A stretch of DNA of 64,000 bases from Viscum album (lineage: Eukaryota > Streptophyta > Magnoliopsida > Santalales > Viscaceae): contig OY728153.1 of NCBI GenBank assembly GCA_963277665.1, positions 268,062,250-268,126,249 of the forward strand. The letters are read 5' to 3'. Below are positions 54,401-64,000 of this stretch, piece after piece. Each line of letters begins with the position of its first letter. Position 1 is the first letter of the stretch. The position numbers and the translations under genes were made by a program. The notes under the pieces were generated by a model. That model was not told the origin of the DNA, did no database searches, and saw only the letters and a program-made list of their open reading frames with translations.

Positions 54401-54958
54401 CGGAAGTCACTACACCATGATCTTGTCATTATATCCACCATTGATGAAGTCTTATAGAATGACCTTCCCCTTACCTATTTATTTATCCATCACAACCGAT
54501 GGAGAATTCATCCCTCTTTATTACCATGTTTAGAAAGATAAATGGTGGGAGAGTCTTCTTAATTAATTTACCACCCTTTTAACACCCACCCTACATCCCA
54601 TAAACTTAAGTGGTTTTATAGCTCACCTAGGAAAATGACTTTTTATTATCTCAACCATGGAGATGGAATCTGAATATAACCCTAAATTCAAAATATATTG
54701 CAACCTGAACTCATGTAAATAATTTAGTCGCTAATCAATTTTAGATAAAAAATTTAACCAAAACTCAATCAATTATGAATTTCACCAAAATTTTTCAATA
54801 GGATAAACATTTTAATTAGGGACCAAAATAGTGGTCAAAATATAAATCTAATCATGTTATATGGGTAAATTTCTTCATTTCCCCTCATGATCTTTTGAAA
54901 GAAAAAATTCCAATTTCTACTAAAATTCATAATATAGGGAAACATGAATGTGTACACA
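51421..54958 (-). repeat. 5' LTR of element 5
   Basis: Pairs with 45060-48625 (3,538 versus 3,566 bp). Open frames at 51499, 52712, 52976 and 53977 are scattered on both strands and are chance. Confidence 0.87.
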
Positions 54959-54963
54959 GTATA
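54959..54963. repeat. Probable target-site duplication, right copy (GTATA)
   Basis: Partner of 45055-45059 with one mismatch. Confidence 0.5.
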
Positions 54964-56417
54964 TTGATTAAATTGTAGTCATCGTGTTTTTATGGATAAA
55001 ACAAATTTTTAGAAGGTGGAATGAGATAAAATTAAAAATCTCTGTTAAGATATTTACCCATTCATTAGGATACCTCTTTTAAAATACACATTTAAACTTA
55101 AAGAATCAGCCTTAGAATAATACCTTAAGCTCTATGATTAGGAGAAGAAATTTTGAAATGTTTTTCAGTAATTATAGATTAAGATAGAAATATTAGTGGC
55201 ATTATTACAGTAGGAGAATAAACTCCCTTTAATATGTGAGGAGTGACACATATATAATTTTGTAAATTATTTTAATGATATAAGGAAACTTTTAAATAAA
55301 TTTGGCTATAAATAGAAAAATAATCAAATTTTGGATAATGAAATGGGGAAATATATTCAAAGAAGAATAATTAGAAATTTCTAGGTGTAAATACTAACAT
55401 TATCCATTTGTTTAACTTTTTCAAACCCTTTTTTAACCTTAGCTATGATATCAATGTTTTACTAATTTTTTATTCATTATGAAAAAACAAAGACAACCCA
55501 ATTACATTATATTAATTATACTGATTCCAAAAATGGAATCCATTTTACCGGCCTCAATATCATTATCTTAGTGAATTTAATTTTAAATATGTTTGAAAAT
55601 TTTCATGATTGCCCTTACTATAATAATTCATGTTCAGGATAAAATTTTATTTACATTAATTCCACTCCTTGTAAAAAAATAAAATTAATTTTAAAAATTA
55701 TTTTTAATATAAAATGTAATCATTTAATTAATATTATTAATAAATATAGAAGAATTTAATTTTTTAAGAAAACACAAATCTTTACGCATAAAAACAGTTC
55801 GTATAAAAAATTAAATCAAAAAATGAACTTATAATAAAATGAATTGTAAATATAATTCTTATTAGTATAATCAAATAAATATTAACAGAATGAGAATAAT
55901 TTATATTAAAATCATAAAAAAAATAATGAAACTTTTACTAAAATAAAATAACTGTTAGAAAAAATATAGTAATATTGTACAATTTATTAATAAATTAATA
56001 TTTTTTAAAAACTCCAAAAAATTCACAGAGAGATAATATTGACCATAAAATTTCAAAATTTATAATAAATTCATCATTAAACCTATGAATAATAATTATT
56101 AATTATAATTTTTGTGCACAAAATGTAAAAAAATAATTGTTGAATAAAATTTATTTTTGAATATAAAATAAAATTGATGAACTTTTAGTACTTATTTTTT
56201 ATGATTTAATCAATAAATTTGAATTATTAAAAAAAAATATAAATATTTTTCAAAATATGGCTATATCTATTTTTAATAGTCAATTTAATGGCTAGTTTAT
56301 AATGTTATACAATAAAATCATTCATTTAGACTCAAGGATGTCCATAAGTCTATTCTTTAATTACTTCATGTTTATTTCAAAGGAAATACAAATAAAATCT
56401 TAGGGTTTTATATTATA
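54964..56417 (-). repeat. Probable 3' LTR (part) of gypsy remnant B
   Basis: Extremely A+T-rich DNA lying directly beyond the polypurine tract of gypsy B, where its 3' LTR must be. The LTR edge on the minus strand reads TATAATATAAAACCC (TG decayed to TA). Its far end is cut by element 5. No gene is visible. Confidence 0.55.
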
Positions 56418-56433
56418 ACCCCCCAAAAAATAT
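56418..56433 (-). promoter_or_regulatory. Polypurine tract of gypsy B
   Basis: The plus string AACCCCCCAAAAAA gives a G6 run on the minus strand directly before the LTR edge and directly after the chromodomain-like coding end. Confidence 0.6.
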
Positions 56434-56479
56434 TTTTTTTCTTTTTAAATTCTATCACACCAGTGGAAAAAATCTAAAT

Positions 56480-57720
56480 ACCACTACTTTATCACATCAT
56501 CAAGTTCCCATATAGATTTCTCTAATTTTGGTTCCCTCTAATAAAATTTAATAAGGATAGTAGTAGTATACCATAACAACTTTATAATTACGAACTAATA
56601 TTTAATATAATTGTTCTTTATAGGAGATATTTTGATCCAGTGGTATATCCTCTGAGTTTACTGTATGTGAAGTATCAGATATGTACTTTTTCCAGAGACA
56701 TAATGGAACACACAATCAACATCAAAATGCTTCATTGGGAGTGCTAAGCTATAGGAAACTATCAAGATATTATATGGAATCTCAAAAGACACAATATTAC
56801 TTTTACATTACTTTCTATTTCTTCCAAATATCAAACCAATACTCAATGGAGAAATTCACAAGATTAATTTCTCACCAACATTTAATTCCATATCTCACTA
56901 TCAATTATCATCATAATTCTTCTGCTGACATTGAGCTTCCTTGATGAGCTGCAATATAGATCTAATATTATAAATCATTTATATAGATATCTCAAGTTCT
57001 AATATCTTTATTTCTAAAACTCCATCCCATCTTGTTAGATTTCATTATTTCTTTTGGTAGAGAGCTTCATAATGACCCATTTGAATGATCGAGTTAATTA
57101 TATAGTTATAATATAACTCCACTAGAGGATGATGTTGATATCAAAAACCATAAACATCTTGAGAAAAACATATCTTCAGTTAATCTTGGTGTTTTTTGGT
57201 CCTCATAGACTTTAAATCTATTAGATGATTATAATAATTATTAATGGACCACTCTATATCTATATCATGATAAATATTTCTCCATAACTTCTTCGTAAAT
57301 CACAAATATCATTCAAATGTTATAGAATTTTTTACTACATTAATCCTTTCCAAATATTTAATATATACCCTAGATGACCAATCAAGAGAGAAATCATCTC
57401 TAGTAGAAATATTTTTTTTCTAAATTAGTAAGTCGATCAACTGCAAATTAAATAGCATTAATAAATTTAATAATTTAGTGGAGTCCAACGAAAAATACAT
57501 GGTGATGTTTTCGCCTTTATATTATATAATGGGTAATTATTTTTAAATTACATTATAATTATCTCTAGACATAACATGCTAATATAAAAATCATTGAGGT
57601 ACATACTTAGTAACACCCTTTTTCATGTTCTCCCATAAAAAATATGCTTCTACAAATCTATACATATCCATACATCAGTGAGGAATAGAAAATTATGAAC
57701 TAATATATTTTTGAAATATC
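56480..57720 (-). pseudogene. Decayed gypsy integrase with chromodomain-like end
   Basis: On the minus strand the amino part reads MYRFVEAYFLWENMKKGVTK (about 57670-57610), matching the family stretch between the HHCC histidines and cysteines; the cysteines themselves are now stop and Tyr. KGENITMYF (about 57508-57482) matches the W-ITMDF start of the core, with the catalytic Asp changed to Tyr. GHYEALYQKK (about 57077-57050) matches the PYEALYGRK motif at the end of the core. EKSIWELDDVIK (about 56527-56490) matches the chromodomain ATWE-ED-I segment. Confidence 0.88.
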
Positions 57721-57949
57721 TCTTTATCTTTTTATATAACTAGTCGGAATCATTCTAAATTCTTAATAACTATCACTTCACGAAAATCATGGTTCAACAT
57801 AGGAACTTTTACCACATTGTATTTGAACTCTACATCCTCATTTTTTCCTCTTTAATATTCACTTGGATGGATGTTTGAACACTCATTTGATTAGGAAAAT
57901 ATTCATCCCTTACATTATGAAAAAGGTATAACCTTTTTTAATCAATAAA

Positions 57950-58260
57950 TATTGTATATTTTATTATCCTTATCATTGATAATAATGTGTGATATTTTTC
58001 CATAAAATAATAATCTACCATGCTTTCATTCCCATGGTGGTAATGTACTGAGTAGTCTAAAGATTTAATAAACTCCAACGACAATTTTTGTCATATATTC
58101 AACTATTTATCGGTCAATATATACATTAATATTTTATTTTCATTATATATGTCATGTAGTTGTCTTAAAATATAATTACTCTATATCTTTCAGAAAAATA
58201 TTACTTCTTATAATACCAAATCATCCAAATGTTAATTTTTCTCATGATTCATACTTTATT
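57950..58260 (-). pseudogene. Decayed gypsy RNase H
   Basis: On the minus strand ILTDK (about 58125-58110) corresponds to YTDHKSLKY. KLSLEFIKSLDYSVHYHHGNE (about 58099-58037) matches the RWLE-IKDYD--I-YHPGKANVVADALSR end of the domain very well. It sits between reverse transcriptase and integrase. Confidence 0.82.
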
Positions 58261-58379
58261 ATAAGGAATATTCTATCACAATATAATTGAACAAAATAAC
58301 ACATCCTGACCACTTCATTCATGAAACCATATAAATAATAGACCTGACTCAACAATTTAGTATTGTGAGTACATGTTCA

Positions 58380-59160
58380 TTGTCTAACCTTCTCTTCAAT
58401 TCCTCATATTTTATTCACATTCATTAGTCAAATGGAACTTATACCCCTTTCATGTCAACAATGTGAGTCGATTATATTTCAATGTGAAATCATTTATAGT
58501 GTTTAGAAAATATCTAGGTAATCCATTAATGAAATGGATTTTATTAACAAGGATTGTTTTGGGTCAACTTTTAGTAACTTCTTTATTTTATGGGTAAATC
58601 GATATACCCTCTCTTGAGATTATTTGTCTAAAAAATGAAACTTCTTGTCTCCATAATTTGAGAATAGTATATTTTTCATATATATTATCTTTCCTACTGC
58701 TCTTTAGTATAACCCTAATGTGATATTCATTCCCTTTTTTACAATATTAATATATAATTATATCCATAAGAAGGATTACCAAAAACTCATAGTGGATGTA
58801 TCTATACAAATTATCCATTAAACCTTATATATATATAATTGAAATTATTAAAAAATATATCACTATAAATTACCGGTGTCTACACTCCATAAGAGACTTT
58901 TTCTTTTTTATGCCATAAATTTTGTCCCCAACTAATAGTTTCCAAATCAATGTTCAATTTTGGATATATTTTGATCTCATAAAAATTATTCAAACAATTC
59001 TTAAATTAGGGAAATTGATAAAATATCCTAGTTATTATCTCTTTATTATAGAACATATAGATATAACCCACATAAAAAATAATTTATATATTCTCAAGGA
59101 AGATAATTGTAATGATTTTCATGTTATGGAAGAAGAATGTTGTGATAGAATGGAATAAAA
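58380..59160 (-). pseudogene. Decayed gypsy reverse transcriptase
   Basis: The minus strand reads YQFP (family RYPLPRI) near 59060, then a YEFLVILLMDIIIY stretch at about 58795-58750, where the catalytic FIDD is now LMDI. KKGNEYHIRVILKSSRKDNIY follows (family EEHE-HL--VL--LR---LYAK). LTNECE...LKRRLDNEHVLTI at about 58435-58370 closes it, matching the W-T-ECE--F--LK-RL--APVL-I segment. The open frame at 58922-59158 on the plus strand is a shadow of this pseudogene. Confidence 0.87.
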
Positions 59161-59244
59161 ACAAATGATATTTTATTAAAAAAATGATATAAAATATATT
59201 TTAAAATATATTATAAGTATAATGACATTATAAATAATTAAATC

Positions 59245-59420
59245 TATATTCTTGATAGTGGGTGATCATAAGACATATATGGTAATATGTAATTTTATGA
59301 ATTATTAGAAGAGTCGTTGTCTTAAAATGAAAAGATTTTTTATTTATGTATTATTTAATATCAAATAATTTGGAACATAAAAGATAATTAGAGAATAGTA
59401 AATTGTTATAAAAAATTGGG
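59245..59420 (+). pseudogene. Copia protease trace
   Basis: YILDSG-stop-S-stop-DIYGNM at 59245-59292 matches the W-x-LDSG-x-S-x-HMTG active-site motif. The Asp codon is 59254-59256. The distance to the pre-integrase (about 60 codons) is shorter than usual, implying a deletion. Confidence 0.6.
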
Positions 59421-59424
59421 ATGA

Positions 59425-59660
59425 CCTAAGACATTCTCATTTATGTTTAAGTTGACATTTTGAACAAATCAAGATGATTTATTAACAGAGAAAGGCATTA
59501 AAAATAACTAAGATGATGTTTGTTATTTGTTGCATAGAAGGATAACTAAATGAAATTTATACATTTTTATAGAGAAGACAATAATTTTTTTGAAATTTTT
59601 AATGATAAAAAATTTATATAACTACTAACATGGTGACCTAATTCTGAGAAACACAATGAT
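59425..59660 (+). pseudogene. Copia pre-integrase and integrase start
   Basis: WDDLRHSHLCLS at 59419-59454, then IKMIY and FVICCIEG-stop-LNEIYTF, follow the LWH-RLGH...C-C-EGK-T--F pattern of the pre-integrase. HGDL at 59629-59640 marks the start of the integrase core, with the first catalytic Asp at 59635-59637. The rest of the core, up to about 60300, is not readable. Confidence 0.65.
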
Positions 59661-60877
59661 CATTACATATCCAAATAAAAAAATGGTAAATTTTGTTTAA
59701 GATGTGTATTGAAAGAGGAATATTCTACTCATATAAAAAAATCAAATTTGTTCATAAAGCAGACAATCTATAATAGAATAAAAATAATAATTTGATCAAA
59801 TTTTTCCATACTAAATACCTTAAAATTTTATCCTAAAAAGAGAGGTGATATATTTTTAAAATATATTTTTTCTTATTAAATAATTTAATATTTTATGGTG
59901 GATTAATAATAATTCTTATAAAAGGAATATAAAAATTAATATATAGTTACCATTGAAACTCATAAATTAGATAATGAAGCTTACTTTACCTCAATTGATG
60001 ATTAAAACACTCTTGAGGATCATATAATAAAACATGAGGATTCATTTATTATAACTTTATAACATAAAAGATTTTTTTAGATAGTGAATATAATGATGAA
60101 TTATAAAAAAATTACACTACTGATTAATAGTATAATATTATGGAATCTCTAGAATTGTGTTTTATGGGATGGGTGTCAATATTAAGAATATAGAATTACT
60201 AAATTTAAGAGAAAACACAATCCCTTATGTGATATGGATTAAAAAATTAAAATCGAAATCACATTATCGTATTTTTAAGGAAGTGATTAATAGAAAATAA
60301 TGTATAGAGGGGAAATATTGTAATTTGATAAGTTATAGAATTTTTCTTAGATATTCATTGAAAATATAATTTTAAACGTTTTTTAAAATATGTCTTATAA
60401 ATATTCTTAGAAAAATTATGTAAAATTCAGTGAAATAATAAACAAAATGAAAAATTCAAGAACACAAACATGACCATGAATCGGAATAGAAATAATTTCA
60501 CTACACCTTCGATGAGAGAAAATATGGTATTTAAGTCAATAAATGAGGATAATTTAAATTATTCATCAATTTTAAATTAATTTAAATTGAAGTATGTATT
60601 TTTGATGGGTCTAGTATTCCATGTTCAAAATTATCACCTATATCAAATAATGAATTTGGGAAATTGGTAGGATGACACTACTATCAAATATAGATCCCAG
60701 TTCATATGAGGATCCAAAATATGAGACTTTGGGGATTAAACCAAAAATAGATAATAATACAGAAATTGAGAAGAATTTATTGTGGTAGATTACCAAATGA
60801 CCACATGGAGATTATATGATATGAGAAATTGGGGTCCTTAAAATAATTGATGAGAAATAAAAGTTGGGATAATTTAG

Positions 60878-61220
60878 GCACAACTTGTTTATAAGGGCTA
60901 GATAAAAATTAAAAGTTTCAATGTTGGTGAAATATTTTCACCATATTCAAGACTCAATTTAATGAACATTTTCATATAAATGTATATCCAATGAAAATAA
61001 AAAGTCATCCATATAGCTAAAAATTACATTTTTGAATGAATTTCTAAATAAATATGGATTATTATAAAACATGTTAGTATTATCAAATAGACGATGATCC
61101 TAGAGTGGTCTATCACTTGATGAAATTAGTATATGCATTGAATATGGTTGCTTTAGAAATGTATGATAAACTTGGCACATATTTATTAAATCAAGTACAT
61201 GATAGATGTAGTGTTGAATT
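60878..61220 (+). pseudogene. Copia reverse transcriptase, amino half
   Basis: AQLVYKG at 60878 matches ARLVAKG. FNVGEIFSPYSRLN matches IDY-ETFAPVARL. FLNEFLNKY at about 61030-61060 matches AFLNG-L-EEVY. VYHLMKLVYALN...EMYDKLGTYLLNQ at about 61099-61194 matches [27 protein letters not shown]. The order and spacing are right, with two frame changes and many stops. It uses a different subfamily wording from copia element 1, so it is a separate lineage. Confidence 0.85.
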
Positions 61221-62384
61221 AAATATAATTATAAATAGAATATATAAATAGTATTTAATATTATTTATATATATAAATTATGTAATATTTAATTTAATTA
61301 ATCTTGAATATTGTGAGTAGTATTAAACGTTGGTGACATTTATATTTTAGATTTCCATAATTGGTGAACTCGTAATTTTTAAAGAGATTAAAGTAATTTT
61401 ATATCGTGAGTAAATATCTATTTTATAAAGGAAATAATCTATTAAATTATTGAAGAAATGTTTTATGTGATACAAAAAATCTATATTAACAACCATAATT
61501 CTGGGAAAATATTTTAGAATGAATTATGAAAAATATATTATATATTAAATACTATAATAAATGATTATTGATAGTTTTCATTACTTTATAATAAAATGTC
61601 CTCTTATTTGTTATGAAACATTATTAATGACTTGTTTTAAAATTGATCATAGTGAAGAGAAACTCATGTCTATAAAATGTATTATATTGTATATTGAATG
61701 CACAATTATGTATTCATAGTTATAAGTAATAGGGAAGAATTGTATACTATCACCATAAAATGGTAATGATTAAGATTCCGAGGTTTTGGATAAGAAAATC
61801 GGAACATTTTCATAATTTTATATTATAATTAAATTAATTTGTAGATAACTAACTAAACACGAATATACTTCCCCTAGAATATTTGAATGACATTAAATTT
61901 AAAATACAAAATAATATTCCATACTAATTTGAAAAAATAAATATTTGTTTGATCGTTGTGAAAATTTGAAACAATATATGGGGATTTTATATAACAATAA
62001 AATTTTTACTGAACTTAAAATTAAATTATATAATCCTTCAAGAGAAAAAAATTTGAAAAAAAAAATATAACTTTAACAATGAAAATATGGAATATGATTT
62101 TGTGAAAATTGAAAACCATTAATCATGTGATCATGTGTCTATCATTTTCTCAAAATTATTATATTAACTATTGTTTGAAAAACAATAGGATGTTTTAAGT
62201 AGATCAACCATATCCCTCAACATGAGTAGGTTTATAGGAAGCCTCTATCCCCAACTGTTTTGCACCAATTTGTTTTCAAATATTTTATTGTAATAATTTA
62301 TTTCATTATCGTTGTTCTATATACATAAGAAATATTATTATATGATTATAAAATATTATTTTTGAAATGTTTTTTTATGTGGGA
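61221..62384. other. Unassigned A+T-rich DNA
   Basis: No recognisable domain follows the copia RT fragment; the expected VDD box and RNase H are absent or unreadable. Nothing else can be supported. Confidence 0.5.
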
Positions 62385-64000
62385 TGTGATGTCCTGAATT
62401 GAGAGCCACTTAATTTTTCCCTGACATGGTGGGTCACATGGCCATAAGTCCACCTCCATATATTCCGTAGGATGCTAACTAGAAATATAGGTAAAATATG
62501 CATTATAGTTTGGAGACTATACCATCATATCAAAATTGAATAGTAAATATCAATATAATAATATAGAATAAGAGAGACATTAATAATAAAACAAAATAGC
62601 ATAATAAGAGACAATGGAAGACCAGAGAAACAACCAACCAAAGCAAAAGCCTGATATTAACTATGTATAATTATATCAATAATTCCAAAAATATAATCAT
62701 ATGAATTTCTCATCATGTCAAGTGTCTAATAAGAATCCAAAATAGTTATATAGAAATGAGAAAATTACATGCATCAAAATACCAAAAATACTAAAAGAGC
62801 TATCCAAGATAGCATCATGAGCCCAGATCAAACCCATATCATCATTATCCTATGAAGCAATCATAATCGTGTAGGATGTACCATTCCATAATCCACACTT
62901 TTAGTATTATAATCTATTGGAAAATAAAGGGGGCCTGATTATGGTGTGATAAAAAATCCTAGCAGGATACTTCCAACATTGTCTAATTCCATCCATTAAT
63001 TAAATATATTATAATAACAGTGTACAGGAAGAAATAAAATATGTAAAATAAGTGTTTTATATAAAAACCCATATAGGTCCTAATTCTAATGTACACCCAT
63101 CCTCATCTATTTTATTCTGCCTTCGCCAGAATGTATCTGAGTAACAGTCAGTCATTTATCATTTTATAGAAAAGACTTGGGACCTGGAGAATACCACAGC
63201 GTCCCCGATTATGATATTTGTTCAAGAGATTCACTATCAAGACATCAATAAGCTATAATACAATAACTGACTCAGTGTTTTTTCTTTGACTTGGTAGACA
63301 CATCATAGAAATAATTTCATTAATTAATTAATTAATAACCAAATCACATCACTATAATTTCTTATTTGGAGTGGTGGTAATTATCCATGTACAACATGAA
63401 CCAAACACGATACAAGTCCATATATGGAAATAATCATCAGTACTGAGGTGTCACACTTGGTGTTGTATAACATCAATTCCATTTCTGTACATCTGTTTCT
63501 TTCTAATAAGGGATCCCATTTACCACTTCTAGAATTAATAGAATCTACACTATGTGTTCATCTTTTTAAATCCATAAATACTCCATGTTTCCCTTGAGTG
63601 TATATAGAATCAACCCTCTGATTCCATCCATGGAAGTGCATAAGGATCCCATATATCAACCATGTGTAAAACAACAATCCCCTAAGTCTATCCTTAGTAG
63701 TACACTAGGGATTTAATTTGTCACTCTAGTGTAAAAAAAGTTGTATCAAAATTATTCAATCCATGGTGGCCTTATATGAACCCATGTTTCACCAAATGCA
63801 TCTAATAAACATTCATTCATGGTCATTTTATTATTTTAATGTTTACCATCATGATCATTTAAATTAAACTACTTCTAAAATGGTATCTCATGCATGGGCT
63901 AAGTTGATAAATCATATCCTCTAAATTATATCACATGGGAAATATCAATATAAGATGTAACTCTTATTTACACCTGAAATTACATGGACATCTCTTTGTG
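62385..64000. repeat. Probable LTR start running past the window end
   Basis: TGTGATGTCCTGAATTGAGAG at 62385, then a GGTGGGTCACATGG box, resembles the opening of plant gypsy LTRs and the string at 33752. The C-rich, less A+T-rich composition changes sharply at 62385. It would be the 5' LTR of gypsy B (minus strand) or the LTR of a new element; no primer binding site is visible just before it, which argues against the first reading. No gene is visible. Confidence 0.45.

Larger units (their letters stand above)
45060..54958 (-). mobile_element. LARD-like element 5: 3.55 kb LTRs around a 2.8 kb internal region
   Basis: A 9.9 kb minus-strand element that is nearly three quarters LTR. The direct repeats 45060-48625 and 51421-54958 align end to end. 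A primer site adjoins the upper LTR, a polypurine tract adjoins the lower one, and a 4/5 duplication flanks it. The 2.8 kb internal part shows no pol motif. Very long LTRs, short internal region and intact cis signals are what defines large retrotransposon derivatives (LARDs) and TR-GAG elements. The plus strand is C rich and G poor across the element, and it is less A+T rich than its surroundings. Confidence 0.85.
56440..59200 (-). mobile_element. Ty3/gypsy remnant B, pol region
   Basis: A contiguous minus-strand run of RT, RNase H, integrase and integrase C-terminus in gypsy order, broken by many stops and some frameshifts. It ends in a polypurine tract and an LTR edge. Gag, protease and the very start of RT are missing or lie beyond the copia remnant that begins near 59250. 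The upper LTR may start at 62385. Confidence 0.85.
59240..61220 (+). mobile_element. Truncated Ty1/copia pol remnant
   Basis: Plus-strand copia protease, pre-integrase, integrase start and RT fragments in correct order, with no recognisable LTR or gag beside them. The protease motif begins within about 100 bases of the end of gypsy B RT, so the 5' half is missing. The second half of RT, with the VDD box, is also not recognisable. Confidence 0.8.

Noticed and set aside
45060..54958. Tandem segmental duplication instead of an LTR element
   Set aside because: The two copies are separated by 2.8 kb of unrelated sequence, end at a primer-site-like and a polypurine-like motif, and are flanked by a near-identical 5-base repeat, all as expected for LTRs.
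58922..59158. 78-codon open frame, plus strand
   Set aside because: It is the antisense shadow of the gypsy B reverse transcriptase, whose motifs are on the minus strand.
1..64000. Bacterial or organellar origin, operons or CRISPR arrays
   Set aside because: No ribosome binding sites, dense coding, regularly spaced repeats, rRNA, tRNA or plastid/mitochondrial genes can be seen; the content is plant-type LTR retrotransposons.

Overview
The window is very A+T rich, poor in both CpG and GpC, and made almost entirely of old, heavily mutated LTR retrotransposons. No host gene, rRNA, tRNA or CRISPR array can be supported. It looks like the intergenic, repeat-filled fraction of a large plant genome: tRNA-iMet-type primer binding sites, 1.3-3.6 kb LTRs, and both Ty1/copia and Ty3/gypsy pol domains. 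All alignments described here were made by eye; no identity values were computed.

Layout, left to right. (1) 151-8567, plus strand: a structurally complete Ty1/copia fossil with two LTRs, primer binding site, decayed gag with zinc knuckle, a long coiled-coil-like linker, protease, integrase, reverse transcriptase, RNase H and polypurine tract, flanked by a TATAT duplication. The layout resembles the SIRE/Maximus lineage. (2) 12914-21724, minus strand: an element with ~2.5 kb LTRs, a primer site, a clear polypurine tract and an AGTAT duplication, but a 3.8 kb internal region in which I recognise no pol gene. (3) 23225-33192, minus strand: a full-length Ty3/gypsy element of chromovirus type with ~2.5 kb LTRs and recognisable RT, RNase H, integrase and integrase C-terminus. 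(4) 33962-42797, minus strand: ~2.4 kb LTRs, a TAAAT duplication, and a ~4 kb internal region with no coding signal. (5) 45060-54958, minus strand: ~3.55 kb LTRs around only 2.8 kb of internal sequence without recognisable pol, the architecture of a LARD or TR-GAG type element. (6) 56440-59160, minus strand: a Ty3/gypsy pol remnant (RT, RNase H, integrase, chromodomain-like end) with its polypurine tract and LTR start at 56417. (7) 59250-61215, plus strand: a truncated Ty1/copia pol remnant butted against it. (8) 62385-64000: what looks like the start of another LTR running out of the window.

The insertion duplications of elements 4 and 5 suggest both landed inside the long LTR of gypsy remnant 6, which would now lie in three pieces (33752-33961, 42803-45059, 54964-56417). 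Three of the five complete elements (2, 4, 5) look non-autonomous: long LTRs, intact cis signals, no recognisable enzymes. They would have needed proteins from autonomous relatives. Stretches between elements hold A+T-rich sequence, microsatellites and one G+T-rich tract. Every long open frame in the window, including the 144-codon one at 20464-20898, is best read as chance.
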